Part shown: positions 1-11,834 of the stretch, one piece after another | Layout: each line of letters begins with the position of its first letter | How positions within the stretch are numbered: position 1 is the stretch's first letter | Source: Saccopteryx bilineata | Lineage: Eukaryota > Chordata > Mammalia > Chiroptera > Emballonuridae | Length of the DNA: 64,000 bases | Reading direction: 5' to 3' | Assembly (NCBI RefSeq): GCF_036850765.1 | Contig: NC_089490.1 | Coordinates: 107,812,574-107,876,573, forward strand | Program-made: the position numbers and the translations under genes | Notes under the pieces: generated by a model | Seen by the model: only the letters and a program-made list of their open reading frames with translations | What the model was told of the DNA's origin: nothing | The model's database searches: none

Positions 1-70
1 ATGGGCAGTCCCTGGCACCCTGAGGTGACACACAGCGTGGGTCTGTGTTCATCCTCTCAGCCGGCAGTAA

Positions 71-307
71 GAGAACAGTGGAAAGCCCAGGCACCTGGAG
101 CCAGCTAGATCTGGGCTTAAATCTGGGCTCTCATACTTACTTGCTGCATCTCCTTGGAAAAGTAAAATAACCTCTCTGATCCTCAGTTTCTCACTCTCTG
201 CTGAGAATTACAATAGTACCTACTTGTTAGCAAGGATTAAGTAAGAACATATGTGTGAAGTGTTCAGTGCTAGTCACGGTTGCACTCATTAAAAGGTGGC
301 TGCTATT
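71..307 (+). repeat. MIR SINE
   Basis: The order of MIR landmarks is preserved: a 'cctggagccag' core, 'aacctctctgatcctcagtttctc', then 'caatagtacctactt' and a tail near 'gttcagtgctagtcac'. It is diverged, as expected for this ancient mammalian SINE. Confidence 0.7.
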
Positions 308-507
308 GTCCCCTTTGCTGTTGCGCCAGCATCACTGTTGGAAGTCATTCAGGGAGTTTCAAGTGCGGAATTAAGATGCAGGAGAGGGGCAGAGGCTGGA
401 GTCACAGATGTGGGAACCATCTGACAAAAGGGAGGAGAAGGTGTGTCAGTAGGAGCACAGGACAGACCCTGGGAGTGCCAGCTGGGGAGGGTGACGAGGA
501 TAAATCA

Positions 508-980
508 GCCGGGAAAATGTCCTGCTGTAGGGTGTACCTGGTCGTGGAGAGTGGGGGAAAGTATGTCAAGAAGCAAATGTGGTCCGACCACCTGATGCTG
601 CAGGAAGATGGAGGGGGCTGGGAGACATCTCTTAAACCAGGTGATCAAGAAGGCCAGCTCCTTCGTCACCCGAGCAGAGCAGCCTGAATGTTTAGATTAC
701 TCCCAGAAGTGCTGCAGCACCATGTCTGAATCCCAAAACAGGATCCATCCAGGCTGAATCCCTCTTCGCTTTTCTCTGGCCTAACAAAATCGAACAGTTG
801 CACCAAGTGAAAGGCCCCATCTACGACCCTGCAGCTTACTTGTTGCTCCCAAACAACGGCCAGCTCCCCCATTCCAGCAATGAGAGATTCCTCCTGGACG
901 TGTCAGGCGTGGAGAATGGCAAGCTCACCCTTCCTGATGGCCCAGCAGCCATGGGAGGGTCACTCCAGATGCTTCTCTAA
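508..980 (+). pseudogene. Possible degraded coding-like segment, unassigned
   Basis: Low-stop stretches in different + frames follow one another. An open frame ends in a stop near 687. A second frame reads through about 627-750. A third is open from about 750 to the TAA at 978-980 and includes GPIYDPAAYLLLPNNGQLP. The base composition is protein-like and unlike the flanking repeats. This could be an old processed pseudogene with frameshifts, or chance. I do not recognise the parent protein, and I see no poly(A) tail, target-site duplication or splice sites. Confidence 0.25.
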
Positions 981-1104
981 ATTCTGACCTCTGTTAAGAG
1001 CAGTCAGATATCCTGAGATATCTCAGAAGTTGGATCCAATGTGCTACTAACTGATACCATTTTTGGATCTTGGCTTATTACACATGTAGTACTTTGGGTT
1101 CATT

Positions 1105-2145
1105 CCATGTTCAGTGTTTATTAAGCACCTCCTGTATATCAGGCATTCTGCTGAGCACTTGGAGCACTTGGACAAATCTTTGAGTCTGTACAGAAGGGAG
1201 CCAAGCTGCTATCTGAGGCAGCAGCTCTAGGCAGAGGGAGCAGCAAGTGCAAAGGTCCTGGTGAGGTTGGCAAGGACCTGGAGAAACAGAGCGGAAACTA
1301 GTGCCCATGGGGATAGAGTGAGCCAGTGGAGGGGGAGATGGGAGAAGGTGAAATCAGAGGTAAAAGGGGACATTTGGGTAGGGCCTTGTGGACAATATAT
1401 CTGAAGTCCATCTACCTAGGGACTGGGAGCCATTCATTTATTGTTTCACTTAACAAACATTCCTGCATGCCTACTAGGTGTCTATACGATGCTGGGTGCT
1501 GGGGATACCATGGTGCATACAGTCTAGTGGGAAAGATGGACATTAATCAGGTAGTCACACCAGTTAGTGCATAATTATCAACTGTCACAACTATGGGGCC
1601 CTTCCAGAGGGATCATCGGGGCTCTGATCTACTCTAGGGGGCTTCAGGGAAGGTTTTCCTGGTCTGAGAGCAGATGGAGGAGGAGGAGTTCAGCAGATGA
1701 AGAGGGAGCAATGCCCTCAGATGGAAGGATGCCAAGGGCACAGGTCCTGAGGTGGCAGAGGCCTGGGCAGAGGCCAGTGCGGATGAGGGGAGATAGCACA
1801 GCGAGGCTGGAGTGTGAGCCCGCGGGGCACGGCGAGGATGTGATTTTCACTGTAACATAATGAGAACTCTCTGAGGAGTTTTAAGCAGGAGTGAAATAAG
1901 TTCGAGTTGTTTTTTAGAAAAGCCCCTCAGAGGATGCAGAGGCAGGAAGGTGAGCAGGCAGGAGAGACACCAGGAGGCTGTTGGAGTGGCCCCCGGGGAG
2001 GGTAAAGAGAGCTTGAAGGGAGGAAAGGGAGAAAACCAGGTTAAAAGTACAAGGAAGGCAGCAATGAACCATTGGTGTGACATAGATTTAAAGGGACTTA
2101 AGAAGTGAAACAAGGCAATGTTGTGTGTTTTATGCAATGTGTGGA
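1105..2145 (-). repeat. L2-like LINE tract, antisense
   Basis: The + strand carries reverse-complement L2 landmarks: 'tttattaagcacctcctgtat', 'cagaggga...gcaagtgcaaagg', 'ggtgctggggatacc' and 'gttttaagcaggagtgaaat'. Two partial copies may lie in tandem, one from 1105 and one from 1430. The assignment to L2 rests on remembered consensus motifs. Confidence 0.6.
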
Positions 2146-2149
2146 CCTT

Positions 2150-2397
2150 GTTTGGATCCTGATACTAACAAACTGAAAGATTTCTTTGAGAGAAATAGAG
2201 AAATCTGTACAGACTGGGATTTAGATAATATTAAGAAATTACTGTTCATGCTGTTAGGTATACTAATGGCATGGTGAAAAATTAAAATGGCCAAGTCTTG
2301 CTAATTATTGAAGCTTGGTCATGGGTATTTGGAGGTTTATTATACTTTTCTCTCTATCCTGGGGTGTATTTGAAATTTTTCATAATAAAAACAAAAC
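2150..2397 (+). repeat. L1M 3' end
   Basis: The sequence runs 'tggtcatgggtatttggaggtttattatac...tctctctat', then 'tgtatttgaaatttttcat' and 'aataaaaacaaaac', the typical terminal stretch of old mammalian L1M elements. It interrupts the antisense L2-like tract. Confidence 0.65.
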
Positions 2398-3420
2398 TTC
2401 ATGGAAAGTAGAGTTCACACCGAATTAGGGAGCACAAGGGAAGAACCAGTTGTGACTGGGAAACTTTGCATTCAGTTTGGACGCAGCGAGTGTGATGTTC
2501 CTTTGGGACTTCTGCGTGGAGGGGTCCTGATACAGTTGGTCTGGATAGCTGAAGAGCACTGAGTGTAGAGGGTGAGCGAAGCTGTGGGCACGGAGAGACT
2601 ACCCAGGGGAGGAATAAAAGATGACAAAAGAAGGCCGGGTCTAGCCTGGAAAGAACTGGAAGACGTAGTGGCCAGGTAGAGGGGGCTGAGCTTTGTGACT
2701 GAGGAGGGGTTATCAGAAGCCACAGAGGGGTCACAAATGCCAAGGACAGCAAGTGTTACCAAAGGAGGAAGGGCCAACAGAGCCAAATACTGCCAAGATG
2801 CCGAGTGAGGTGAGAACCAGAAGGAGTTTGTGTCATGGACAGAGGGTGCTGTCTGGGTGAGAGACAGGCGTCAGGTCAGGAGTGAATGGGAAGTGACAAA
2901 GAGGAGACAAAGTCTAGACAACTTTGAAGATGTCTGTGAACACAGTGGAAGAAAGAGGGTGGTGGCACGGGAGTAAGGAAGGAGGGATTTTGTTTTGAAG
3001 GTGAGGCATTGTTGAATGCATTACAAGAAGAAGGAATGACCCAGGAGAGAAGAGAAGGTGGAGTACTGGGTAGCAGCGTGGTTGGTGTAAGGTTCCTGGG
3101 CAGGCAGAGGGACTGAGATAAAGGGCTGGCTCCTTGGTTCCTCAGGAAATAGGAGATGATGTCACCTGCTGGTGGAAAGGGGGAGTTGGGGTTGGAGACG
3201 TAGGCATAGGAGTCTAGGAAGAAGGTTGGAATCTGTCATGGAAAAGGAAGGAATGAGTGAGCAAAGAGACATGGTGGAGTTGCCCAGTGGGGTTGCCCAA
3301 AGGTTGTTGATCATGAGGTGACAGGAGAGTGTGTGGGAGACTGAACCAGGGCAGGTGGGTGGTGCTGGTGGAGGGCAGAGGTGGAGTGGATGTCAGCTTG
3401 GGGAGAGGTCCCTGCGGCCC
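2398..3420 (-). repeat. L2-like LINE tract, antisense (continuation)
   Basis: This is G/A-rich sequence with phrases such as 'gggctgagctttgtgactgaggagg' broken by divergence, and 'gaggtgacaggagag'. It resembles the reverse complement of L2 internal sequence and continues the tract interrupted by the L1M end. The right boundary is approximate. Confidence 0.45.
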
Positions 3421-4148
3421 ACATGGCAGACATTGGACCTAGAGCTATAAGCAGGTAATTTTGATGGAGGGACCCTGAAAATGGTGCTCAACGTCTTTGC
3501 AAGTCCAAATTTCTATCTTATATTATAACCTACTGCCCACCCCAACCTATCACCCCTCTAGCCCCTCCCACCTCCTGCTCCAAAACAGTCCTTGACTTTC
3601 CAAATCTGATAGAATTTCAAGGTCCGTGTCGGGGTTGTTTGCAGGTTTAAAAATATACTGTTGTTTCCCAGTCCCTGCCAAGCAGCAAGCAGTTGGATAA
3701 GCCTGGGCCTAGGCTGGGTGGACAGGCATGGCGGTATGCCGCGTGGGTTTCTGCCCAGCTGGGGGCTCAGACAAGACTGGGCAGCATGAGGAGAGGCTGA
3801 TTGCGTGTCGGCACTCTCATGCCCACTAGCCACTGGCTTCACCCCTCACACGAGGCGCTTTGGAAAACAGGAAGGACACTGTTTTGCTCGCAGAAAGAGC
3901 TCTGGGTGCCGCCAGGCCCTGCAGTGGGCTTTCCCCACACTTGGGCATGCTGGGCCTCCCTGTCAACCAGCACTGGCACAAGAGCACATTCTATTTGTGC
4001 CCTTCTCAGACCCATGGGCTCTCTGCAGGGCCAGGGCTGCCGGCCTGGTCTTGGAAGTCCCTGCTAAGAGTGGCACCTCTTGGCTGCAGCCCAGTGGAAG
4101 GACTGGGTGACTCACAAGGCCCTTAAAATGTATCCTTTCTCTTTCTAG

Positions 4149-4249
4149 CTTAACTCAGGTGATCCGAAAGTTTGCAAAGCAGCTGGATGAGTGGCTAAAA
4201 GTGGCTCTCCACGACCTCCCAGAAAATTTGCGAAACATCAAGTTTGAAC
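4149..4249 (+). CDS. RFX4: RFX4 coding exon (window exon 1)
   Basis: This 101-bp exon encodes [15 protein letters not shown] and then [17 protein letters not shown], part of the conserved RFX family region between the DNA-binding and dimerization domains. The acceptor is tttctag before 4149. The first base, c, finishes a serine codon from the upstream exon, outside the window. The donor is gaac|gtgagt at 4249/4250. The last base pairs with 'tg' at 6203 to make a Leu codon (phase 1). The match to RFX4 rather than RFX1-3 rests on the joined C-terminus further downstream. Confidence 0.95.
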
Positions 4250-6202
4250 GTGAGTACTGAGTTTGGGAGCAGAGAAGGGGGAGAATGTTTTCATGCCAAG
4301 CATCTTATATAAGCTGTTAAAACAATAATAATGATAGCTATCATTTACTGTTAGTTCCTGCAAAGCACACCAACTATTTTGCTTGGCACTTTCCATACAT
4401 TAACTTATTTAGTCCTCATGAAATGTTTCTTACGGGAAGCATGCCTGCTTTTATAGACAAGGAAATAAGCTTAGAGAGGTAGAAAGCAGCAGAGGTGAGA
4501 TTGCCCCAGGTCTGTCCGTTGACGCCAGACTTTGTGCTCATCACCTCCATACTGCACTCCTGTAATCTTCACGCCCCCTCTGCACTGTGGGAAACAGTGT
4601 TCCTCTTCCATAGACGAGGCCTCAGAGGCCGAGAAACATCCCAAAGCCACACAGCCAGTAACTGGGGGCCCAAACCTCGAGATCGCCTGAGCTCTTGCCA
4701 CAAAGGGTGGTAGCAGGAGACAGAACAGCTTCAGGGTTTCACATATTTAATTCCCTGCCTAATGAGAAAGCCAAATTAATATTTCTCACGAGGGGATCTT
4801 TTCTCTGCGGAGCGTCGCCTCTCATTCACTCCAGTGTTAGTTTTGCACGAGGAAACTGGATTCTCCTGCTTCTCTGTCTCAATGCGTCTGTACTTGTGGG
4901 AAGACTCACAGGCTATTAAACAAAGATGAAATGATTTTAAGCAAATCAAAGTTTTAAGATATATGTTTCTTAAAGCCCCGTTTGAATATGCTCACCATTC
5001 TTGCCCGAACCCCAGGAAAATGAAGGGGATCAAATTACCCTCTCTCCACAGGCAAAGAGGGCCCTTTGAGCTGCTCAGGGGCCGCCTGTGGTGCCCATCA
5101 CCTATTGATAAAGCCTCTTTATTTCACGCCTCTCAGTTCTTTTCTTTCTGAGAGCACTAAATTCCACATCACAAAGTTAAAGAAAAAGTAATTAAGGAGA
5201 AGGATTAACGATTGATCAGCCTGGAAAATTAGAAGTTCATCTGCTCTCTCTCCCCCTCCCCCCAATTCCTCCACCCCACGCCCTGTTTTTCAAACCAGGC
5301 TGGCTCTGAGTACAAATCACAATAATCCCAGGGACATTTCTGATTGTTTCTTGACCAGTTCAGAAATTAATGAGAAGAATGCCTGCGCCCGTTTTAATTG
5401 TGCAGACAAAACAAATTTGTTAAAAGCTGACAGAGAGGAGCTTTCTTGGACCTTTCACCTGCAAGTGCCTTGGACACCCACACTTCCCAGGGAGCCTTGG
5501 AGTATACCTCAAGAATGGGCCAGGAGTGGAAACACGCACCACTCCAAAAGGCTCTGTAAGAGTGAAGACCCTGGGCAAACATAGGGCTTGCCTGCTTCAA
5601 AATCCACAGAAACAAGATCACCCCATTTCAGATCATAAGCCTTCTATGTTAGTGTAGGAAGCAGAACCATCAAATCACGCAGACAGGGTGAGGAGCTCAT
5701 TTGATAAAATGGACAGCTCATGAATGCAAAGCCACGTTCAAGGTGCAGCCCAGGTTTCTCTCCTAGGAGCAACCCCAGCAGCATACACTGAGGCTCAGTC
5801 AGGGTTTCCTATTAGACAGACTACTTTCAAGGGCCTTCTTCAAAGCTTCCACTTGATTCCTGCAATTATATATGGGGAGAAGTGATTGAGCTTGCAATTA
5901 GCTAAATGAAAGACAAGTAAACAATTGCTTTTACTCACGGTTGATTGACACCACAGTTTCTCACACCTGCTGGTGTGACTTTGAAATATATGTCCCAATA
6001 TCGCCATTTTAGGAAATAGTTGTCCAAGTGGGAAAACAAAGAAGCAAAAGCTGGGTTTTGACGTGGGCGCCCCAAGTGGGATTGGATAGTGAGACACATA
6101 TAGGTAAATAAGAAAGTTACTTTTTGAAATCTACCCCTGGAAAATCCAAAGTAGAACCATAAAGCCTGCAAATATTTCAAACTAACTCTTTTCTTCTTTC
6201 AG
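4250..6202 (+). other. RFX4: RFX4 intron; MIR, then repeat-free block
   Basis: Antisense MIR sequence covers about 4325-4700. From about 4720 to 6180 I see no repeat landmarks. The block holds homeobox-type AT cores (for example 'gccaaattaatatt', 'aagtaattaagg') and a C/T-rich run near 5245-5285. It may include conserved regulatory sequence. Confidence 0.6.
4325..4700 (-). repeat. MIR SINEs, antisense (probably two)
   Basis: The + strand has reverse-complement MIR marks: 'cattaacttatttagtcctcatg', 'ttttatagacaaggaaataagcttagagag' and 'gaggtgagattgccc'. A second similar run starts near 4560 ('catagacgaggcctcagaggccgagaa', 'cacacagccagtaactgg'). Confidence 0.65.
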
Positions 6203-6261
6203 TGTCCAGAAGGTTTTCCCAAATTTTGAGACGGCAGACGTCACTAAATCATCTTTGCCAG
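6203..6261 (+). CDS. RFX4: RFX4 coding exon (window exon 2)
   Basis: This 59-bp exon reads SRRFSQILRRQTSLNHLCQ after the split Leu codon. The acceptor is ttcttctttcag|tg and the donor is cag|gtgcgt (phase 0). The basic, hydrophobic helix belongs to the conserved C-terminal RFX homology region that precedes the dimerization domain. Such a short exon is easily missed by ab initio prediction; here its frame is fixed by both neighbours. Confidence 0.95.
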
Positions 6262-6512
6262 GTGCGTGTCCTGTGCTGTGTTCTAACTACTGCTAAGTCA
6301 TTACCAGTGGGGGCACATCCACAGACAACGCCCTGTAGGCTGTCGGGGTGCGGCTGGAAACAGTATAGTCTTATTGTCTTTAATTTCTACAGTTAAGGAA
6401 TAAACCTGTTAACCAATCACTGAATAGTGTCCACTAACATACAAAACAATCTCTGACATCAGTTGTCCCTTAACCTGTTCTAGGGTCTCCAGTTTGTGTT
6501 CCCCTTAAGTAA

Positions 6513-6735
6513 ATTGGAGTTTCTCAGCCACTGTTGACATTTCGGGCTGGATTCTTTGTTGTGAGGAGTGTTCTGTGCATTGTAGATATTTAGTGGCATC
6601 CCTGGCCTCTGCCCACTACATGCCAGTCGTATCACCCACCCCTCAAGTAACACCTGGATTGTGACCATCAGGACAGACACTGTCTCCAGACACTGCCGAT
6701 GTAGCCTGGGGCACATGTGCTGGTTGTAAACCAGT
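6513..6735 (-). mobile_element. MER20-like hAT MITE, antisense
   Basis: Landmarks are 'gagtttctcagccactgttgacatt', 'ggctggattctttgttgtg', 'gcattgtagatatttagtggcatccctggcctctgcccacta' broken across the element, and 'gtctccagacactgcc'. This matches the reverse complement of MER20, an hAT-Charlie family shared by placental mammals. Confidence 0.75.
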
Positions 6736-8154
6736 GAAATCAGTGGTTCAAACAGATAGGATGACTTGTTTGTTACTCTTGTGTCATCTGAAAGAGTTCA
6801 AAGCCACAAAGCATATTAAATAGTTAGCCAGTGTTATTTATTCACCTAGATTTCTGTTCCTTTTAGCATGAAAGTGACATACTTACCATTTAAAAAGTTC
6901 AAAAATAACAAAAGTGTAGTACAATAAAAATTGGAAGATTCCACTATAACCCCTACTTATAACTTGATAGTATAAAGTTTTGTATTTCTATTAATTTTAT
7001 ACTTTAAGGACAGGACTCTGAGTCTGCCCATTAGCATTCATTAAAATATTAATGATCTAAAAGCACAGGAAGCAAACAGGTGGCTACAGGTCAGATCTGG
7101 CCTTTAGATGTGTGGGATTATTTTTGCTTGATTTGCATATGTTCAAAAAATTTTTACCCAGTCGCTAACAATTGAAACTTGTAGATTACAGCTGAACACC
7201 CAAATTTGCTGTAGAAAATTTTGGGGAGCTGGCAACCCCAGATTGACCTTCCCCAGGGCAGTGACGACAAGCTGAGCTTCTCTCCGGCAGCTCTGTCCAC
7301 ATCTCCCCCGCTTCCTCTTCCACGTGGTCTGGTCTGCCTGGCTCACGTGTCACCTGCCTGCCTGCTTTATGTGATTGGGTTTGCAACGTATCCCTTAGCT
7401 TAGAGTCTTGATTTTGGGTTGGTGCCAGCTATTGAAGGTCAAGGTGGGAGGAATGGGGTTTCTAGTTAGACGGCCTGAGGCAGACTCTAGGCCGGGAACC
7501 AGAAAGTATAAAACTACACCCACACACCCCACTGTTTCTGCTCTGCCCTGGCATACACAGCACGGGGAGTATTTGGAGCCCGAGGGAAACCCTTCCACAT
7601 CCTTGCAGGCAGGTACAGAGGCCACACTTGGGCATGTTCTGGGGTGTGGCAGAGCCTGACAGATTGATGGCATTCAGTGAAGAAAACTAGTATTAGCAAA
7701 TCAAAGGAACAATGCCATACTTCCAAAGGTGCATGCCCTGGGCTTTGGTGCACCTCCTGACTCAGAACATTTTGGGAAGTCTTTGACCCTTTAATGCACA
7801 GGTGGGTAAAAGTATCCACACTCATACCTCCGGGCACACATGCACACACTCACATACATGCACATCCACCCCGTCTCCACTTTCCATGCAGACAATATGT
7901 CATTTAACCAGCAAATGTACCTTTCCATTTTCACTGGACAGCTATCAGACACATTCCTGGATCAGCCAGAGTCCTGGGGTTAGTGCTAAGAACACTTCAT
8001 GGAATGTCTTAGTATCCCAGCAAGCTTTCTTAAACACACAGAAGGCAAGTCAGGCTGAACAGCACATAAACAAACTCATCCCCAAGTATTTAAACCCAGG
8101 TCTAAATACCCAGTCCCTTTTGGAAACACTAAGCAAGCAACCTGGCATTCACAC

Positions 8155-8475
8155 CTCAGCCATTCATTCCACAGAATCTTTTCAGGGCCTACTGTGTGCC
8201 ACACACTGTATGCTTAGGGGTATTTGCCCTCAGCAGAAAAAAAAGCTAAATCAAAACATAAAAATGGTTAAGTGTTATGAAGGAAACATAATGCAAATAG
8301 AGAATAAGGAGGCACCAAGGTCCTGTTTAGGTGAAGGGATTAGAGAAGGCCTGTCCATGGGAGTGACATATAAGTTGGAGCATACGTGATGGAAGGTTTG
8401 CCAGGACAGGTGGGGTGGGAGAAGAAAGCTCCAGCTGGCAGGAACACTATGTGCAAAGACCCTGAGGTATCATTG
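8155..8475 (-). repeat. L2-like LINE fragment, antisense
   Basis: 'cattcattccacagaatctttt', 'gggcctactgtgtgccacacac' and 'ggaacactatgtgcaaagaccctgagg' are reverse-complement L2 3'-region marks. Confidence 0.6.
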
Positions 8476-8489
8476 CAGTTATTACAAAG

Positions 8490-8700
8490 AGAACAATCTG
8501 AATAACAGTTACTTCTTACTCCTTGAACTATGCCCTCTTCAAACACAATCTTAAGAACTCCTCAACATCTCTCCATAAGAAGTGGGTGCTGCTGCATCTC
8601 CATTTTATAGATCAGAAAACTGAGGTTATTCTACTTATCGGCCCCAAGTCGATCAGCTCGTCAGGATTTAAACTCGGTATATTTGAATCCAGAATCCCAG
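8490..8700 (-). repeat. MIR SINE, antisense
   Basis: 'ctccattttatagatcagaaaactgagg' and the following 'gatttaaactcgg' are reverse-complement MIR marks. Confidence 0.6.
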
Positions 8701-9068
8701 ACTTCTACATTTAGTTGTTTTCATTATTATTAAGATGGACCCAATTCACATATTCATGAATTCTAGGCCACTTTGACCTTCAAAGAGTTCTACAGTGATT
8801 TAAGCAAGATTTTACTTGTGTTCAGACAACCTGGGTGTAAAAGGCACTGTCAGTATTTACTTTTACTTGGAAATTCACAAGCATTAGGAGACATATAATG
8901 TCCATGTGTATTTGAAATCTCCTTTTCTTTTTTTTAAAAACATGCAAGTAAAGGAAATGATTCTGGAAATGTTTTTCTTTGCTTTTATCAATATTGTTCC
9001 AACTTGGTGGTTCTAAGTATTGTTCCAAGTTTTATTTTAACTTGCAAATTGAGGTGGCCAAAACTTAA

Positions 9069-9069
<1 letters not shown>

Positions 9070-9103
<34 letters not shown>
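9070..9103. repeat. (CA)n microsatellite
   Basis: An uninterrupted AC dinucleotide run of about 17 units. It is probably length-polymorphic. Confidence 0.97.
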
Positions 9104-9104
<1 letters not shown>

Positions 9105-9700
9105 AATGAACTACCAAGTCTTAAAGTGTAAGTTTCCTTTTATTCTATTTCAATTATATATGTCTCAGTTATTACAGTTACATGAAAAATAGAAAGGTAC
9201 ACTTCAAATGCTTCAGAACCCATTTATATGAAAAATATACACTGTAAACTTTCTGGATTTAAAGCTGTCATGGGCCCCAGGGCAACAGGACCATTCCTAG
9301 GTCTGGGACCGTCACCACTCAGAGACACAGAAGTTATGGAGCACACAGCTCCCGTCCCACCGGCTTACAGAAAGCTGACAGATCCCTGGGCTTCATCCCA
9401 TTGTCCCACGGGATCAAGACCAGAGGCTAGGAACAGCGGAGTCTGGTCTGACCTGCGCTACCGTGAGGTCACTTGTCATAGAGAAAGGAAGGTAGGTGTG
9501 ACAGAGCCACAGGAGAAAACAACGTACAGATCTTCTGAGTATGGACTCATCTACTTATTTCCTAAAATTGAGTTTTTCTGAATTTCACAGTAGTTTGCAA
9601 AATATCATTGGCAGATTCATTAAAAAGGCTTGAAGGAAATAAAGTGAAGGGCTCTCACCTAACAGCCATGAGCTAATGAGTTGGTTGGATTGGATTACAG

Positions 9701-9845
9701 GCATCTCGAACAGTGATCCACAGTGCAGACATCACATTCCAGATGCTGGAAGACTGGAGGAACGTGGACCTCAACAGCATCACCAAGCAAACCCTGTACA
9801 CCATGGAGGACTCTCGCGAGGAGCACCGGAAACTCATCATCCAGT
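9701..9845 (+). CDS. RFX4: RFX4 coding exon (window exon 3)
   Basis: This 145-bp exon encodes [19 protein letters not shown], then [20 protein letters not shown] and EEHRKLIIQ. This is within the conserved RFX extended dimerization region and is strongly helical. The acceptor is ggattacag|gca and the donor is cagt|gtaagg. The trailing t joins 'ta' at 14181 to give a Leu codon (phase 1). No stops or frameshifts. Confidence 0.95.
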
Positions 9846-11039
9846 GTAAGGTGTTCCACCAGGCCTTGTGTCTTTTTGAGGTTTTTTAAAAAGAAGGGAA
9901 CAGAAAGTCTGTTAGGAGATATTTATGGCATCCCCACCCCGTCCTTGCCCCTAGGGTTGCCCCCCTCCATGTTGTTCCTGTTAAATGGGCCGGCCCAGAT
10001 GAGAGGGCTGACTTCAGAGGACACGTGCCAGTGTTGCTGGGGAAATAGGTCCTGGTGCAACAGGTAGCACACAGTGTCGTGCACCAAGCCTCACTCAGAC
10101 CCACAGTGCCAGGCATAGTCCCACAGGTGGCATAAAGAAAGAGAACAAAGCTTGTTGCCTCTCTGTCTGTCAGCCTCGATTCAACTGGATAAGCTGCCTG
10201 TTGTTCAGTGAGGGTCAGGAGAGTTAGCCCACCTATTGGCAGGTGGAGCTTTTGATCACCTTAAATGTTTGAGAAGGAGATGGATGGTGATTGATTTACT
10301 TCTGTGAACATATGTTCATGTCCCTGTGGACAAAGACTATGGGAGTACTGCTTCAAATATCCGGATGTGGCTAGGTTGTTCTTAGTAGTAGAGGATGCGA
10401 GAGGCCCAGAGAACACCACCTCATTACCACATCTCTGCTGTCCCTCCATCGCCCATAACAGCCTGCTGCTCAGGGCATCCCACAGCCTGGGGACCCTGGG
10501 GATGGGTCATGGCTACTTCCTTACTGTGCTCAGCCCTCCTTTCTCATGCATCTGGGCAGAAGGGAGCGCCAGGGTGGGAAGGGTGTGCACACCCGCCCCA
10601 CACACAGCACTCAGATAGGCTGGTGCTGAGAGTCTCTGCATGGTGGGGGGATGTAGAAGCTGCCCCACCCTCACCTCCTGAATGGAGTGAGGCCTACATC
10701 CCAATAGTGACCTTGTTCAGGAAGCTACAGAGTCCCACCCCCTGAGAAGAGGGGCTTATTCTTTGAGAGCCCCAGGCCCCTCAGATTTCCAGTATGTGCC
10801 TTCTACAGTGATGTTGAGGGAAAACTTCCTTTAGCCTAAGCATCTAGTGTTTCTAAGCAAATAAAGTCCCCTAGATGTTCCCATGGGAGACCTTTTCTCT
10901 GTTTTGAATGCTTTTCAAAAGCAAATGGAGCAGGTGAAACATTGGGCCATGTGGACCTTCCCCAGAACTGCTTTCCTCGTCGCCCCCAGAGCTCCTCTGC
11001 AGCCCCCAGCCTGCTTCCCTTTGTTAAGAGTTTTTGAGA

Positions 11040-11250
11040 TAAAGTAACTCAGTTTACAGACTGCCTAATCTATGTGTCAGACCCAGTGCACGCGTGATCT
11101 CACTCAGTCGCCACATCCAACCCACGAGGAGGATTCTCTTATCATCCCCATTCTACAGATGAGAAAACCCAGCCTCAGAGAGTTGACGAGCCCTCACTCT
11201 CTGAGGTAGCAGAGCTGGACCTTGAACTCATGTCTAGTTTCAGCTTCCCC
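11040..11250 (-). repeat. MIR SINE, antisense
   Basis: 'ctcttatcatccccattctac', 'agatgagaaaacccagcctcagagag' broken by divergence, and 'agcagagctggaccttgaac' are reverse-complement MIR. Confidence 0.65.
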
Positions 11251-11834
11251 ACTGGACATTAGAGCTGTCACTTGGCAGAGGAGACGAAAAGAGAGAGATG
11301 TAGGCATGTCTCAGAGGCTGAATCTTCCCAGTTCTTCCAGTCACGCTTCCTTTTCTGCTTTTCCCTGCTAGAGGGCCAGTGGAAATCATGGCTGTGAGCA
11401 CCCTACAACACATCTGATAGCTCTGTATCAGATGGCTGTGTCCACAGGACCTCATCCGGGACCAGGACTGGGGGAGGTGCCAGTGATGTCTGTGCAGGAC
11501 CAAACAGATGTGTGGGAACCAGGAACATCTGACTTCCTAGTCATGCTGACCATTCCTAGAGGCTTTATACTCAGCTCTCTTCCCCCCTCAATAATTTTTG
11601 TGGGGAAGGAAAATGTGACCCAGTCTTATAGGGAAAAATATAGTCACCATTGATTGCTTTAGGGACCAACCAGGCTCTGAGCCTTTGCTGGAGTACCAAA
11701 GAGGTTGTGGCTACCTCTGCAATAAAGAAGAAAAAAAAAAAAAGAACTTTTGGGGACTTTCTGCGCAAACTCTCCTAGGCCTGAGGTAGAACAGGGCCCT
11801 TTAAGGGTGTGATTGTATTCTTCTAGAGGACAGG

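Larger units (their letters stand above)
1..4148 (+). other. RFX4: RFX4 intron, 3' part (upstream exon outside window)
   Basis: This is intronic sequence ending in a pyrimidine-rich acceptor (tttctctttctag) just before 4149. The preceding RFX4 exon should end in the codons for ...LQALPDS, and I do not find it here. The intron holds a MIR at 71-307, an unassigned coding-like stretch at 508-980, a long antisense L2-like tract at 1105-3420 interrupted by an L1M 3' end at 2150-2397, and about 700 bp of unique sequence at 3420-4148 in which I see no feature. Confidence 0.85.
6262..9700 (+). other. RFX4: RFX4 intron; MER20, old repeats, (CA)n
   Basis: The intron contains a MER20-like MITE (6513-6735), an L2-like tract (8155-8475), a MIR (8490-8700) and a (CA)n microsatellite (9070-9103). 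About 6860-7010 ('gcatgaaagtgacatac...') may be another old interspersed repeat that I cannot name. Stretches 7140-8150 and 9110-9700 show nothing I can assign. The acceptor at the end is ggattacag. Confidence 0.6.

Noticed and set aside
280..687. 135-codon open frame on the + strand
   Set aside because: Its first part is the end of a MIR and G-rich intron sequence. Only the later part is kept, as a weak coding-like segment.
1..4148. The upstream RFX4 exon ending in ...LQALPDS
   Set aside because: I looked for it in all + frames and did not find it. It must lie left of the window.
7802..8389. 195-codon open frame on the + strand
   Set aside because: Low-complexity CA-rich start, then L2-like sequence. 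No domain and no splice context in the RFX4 frame.
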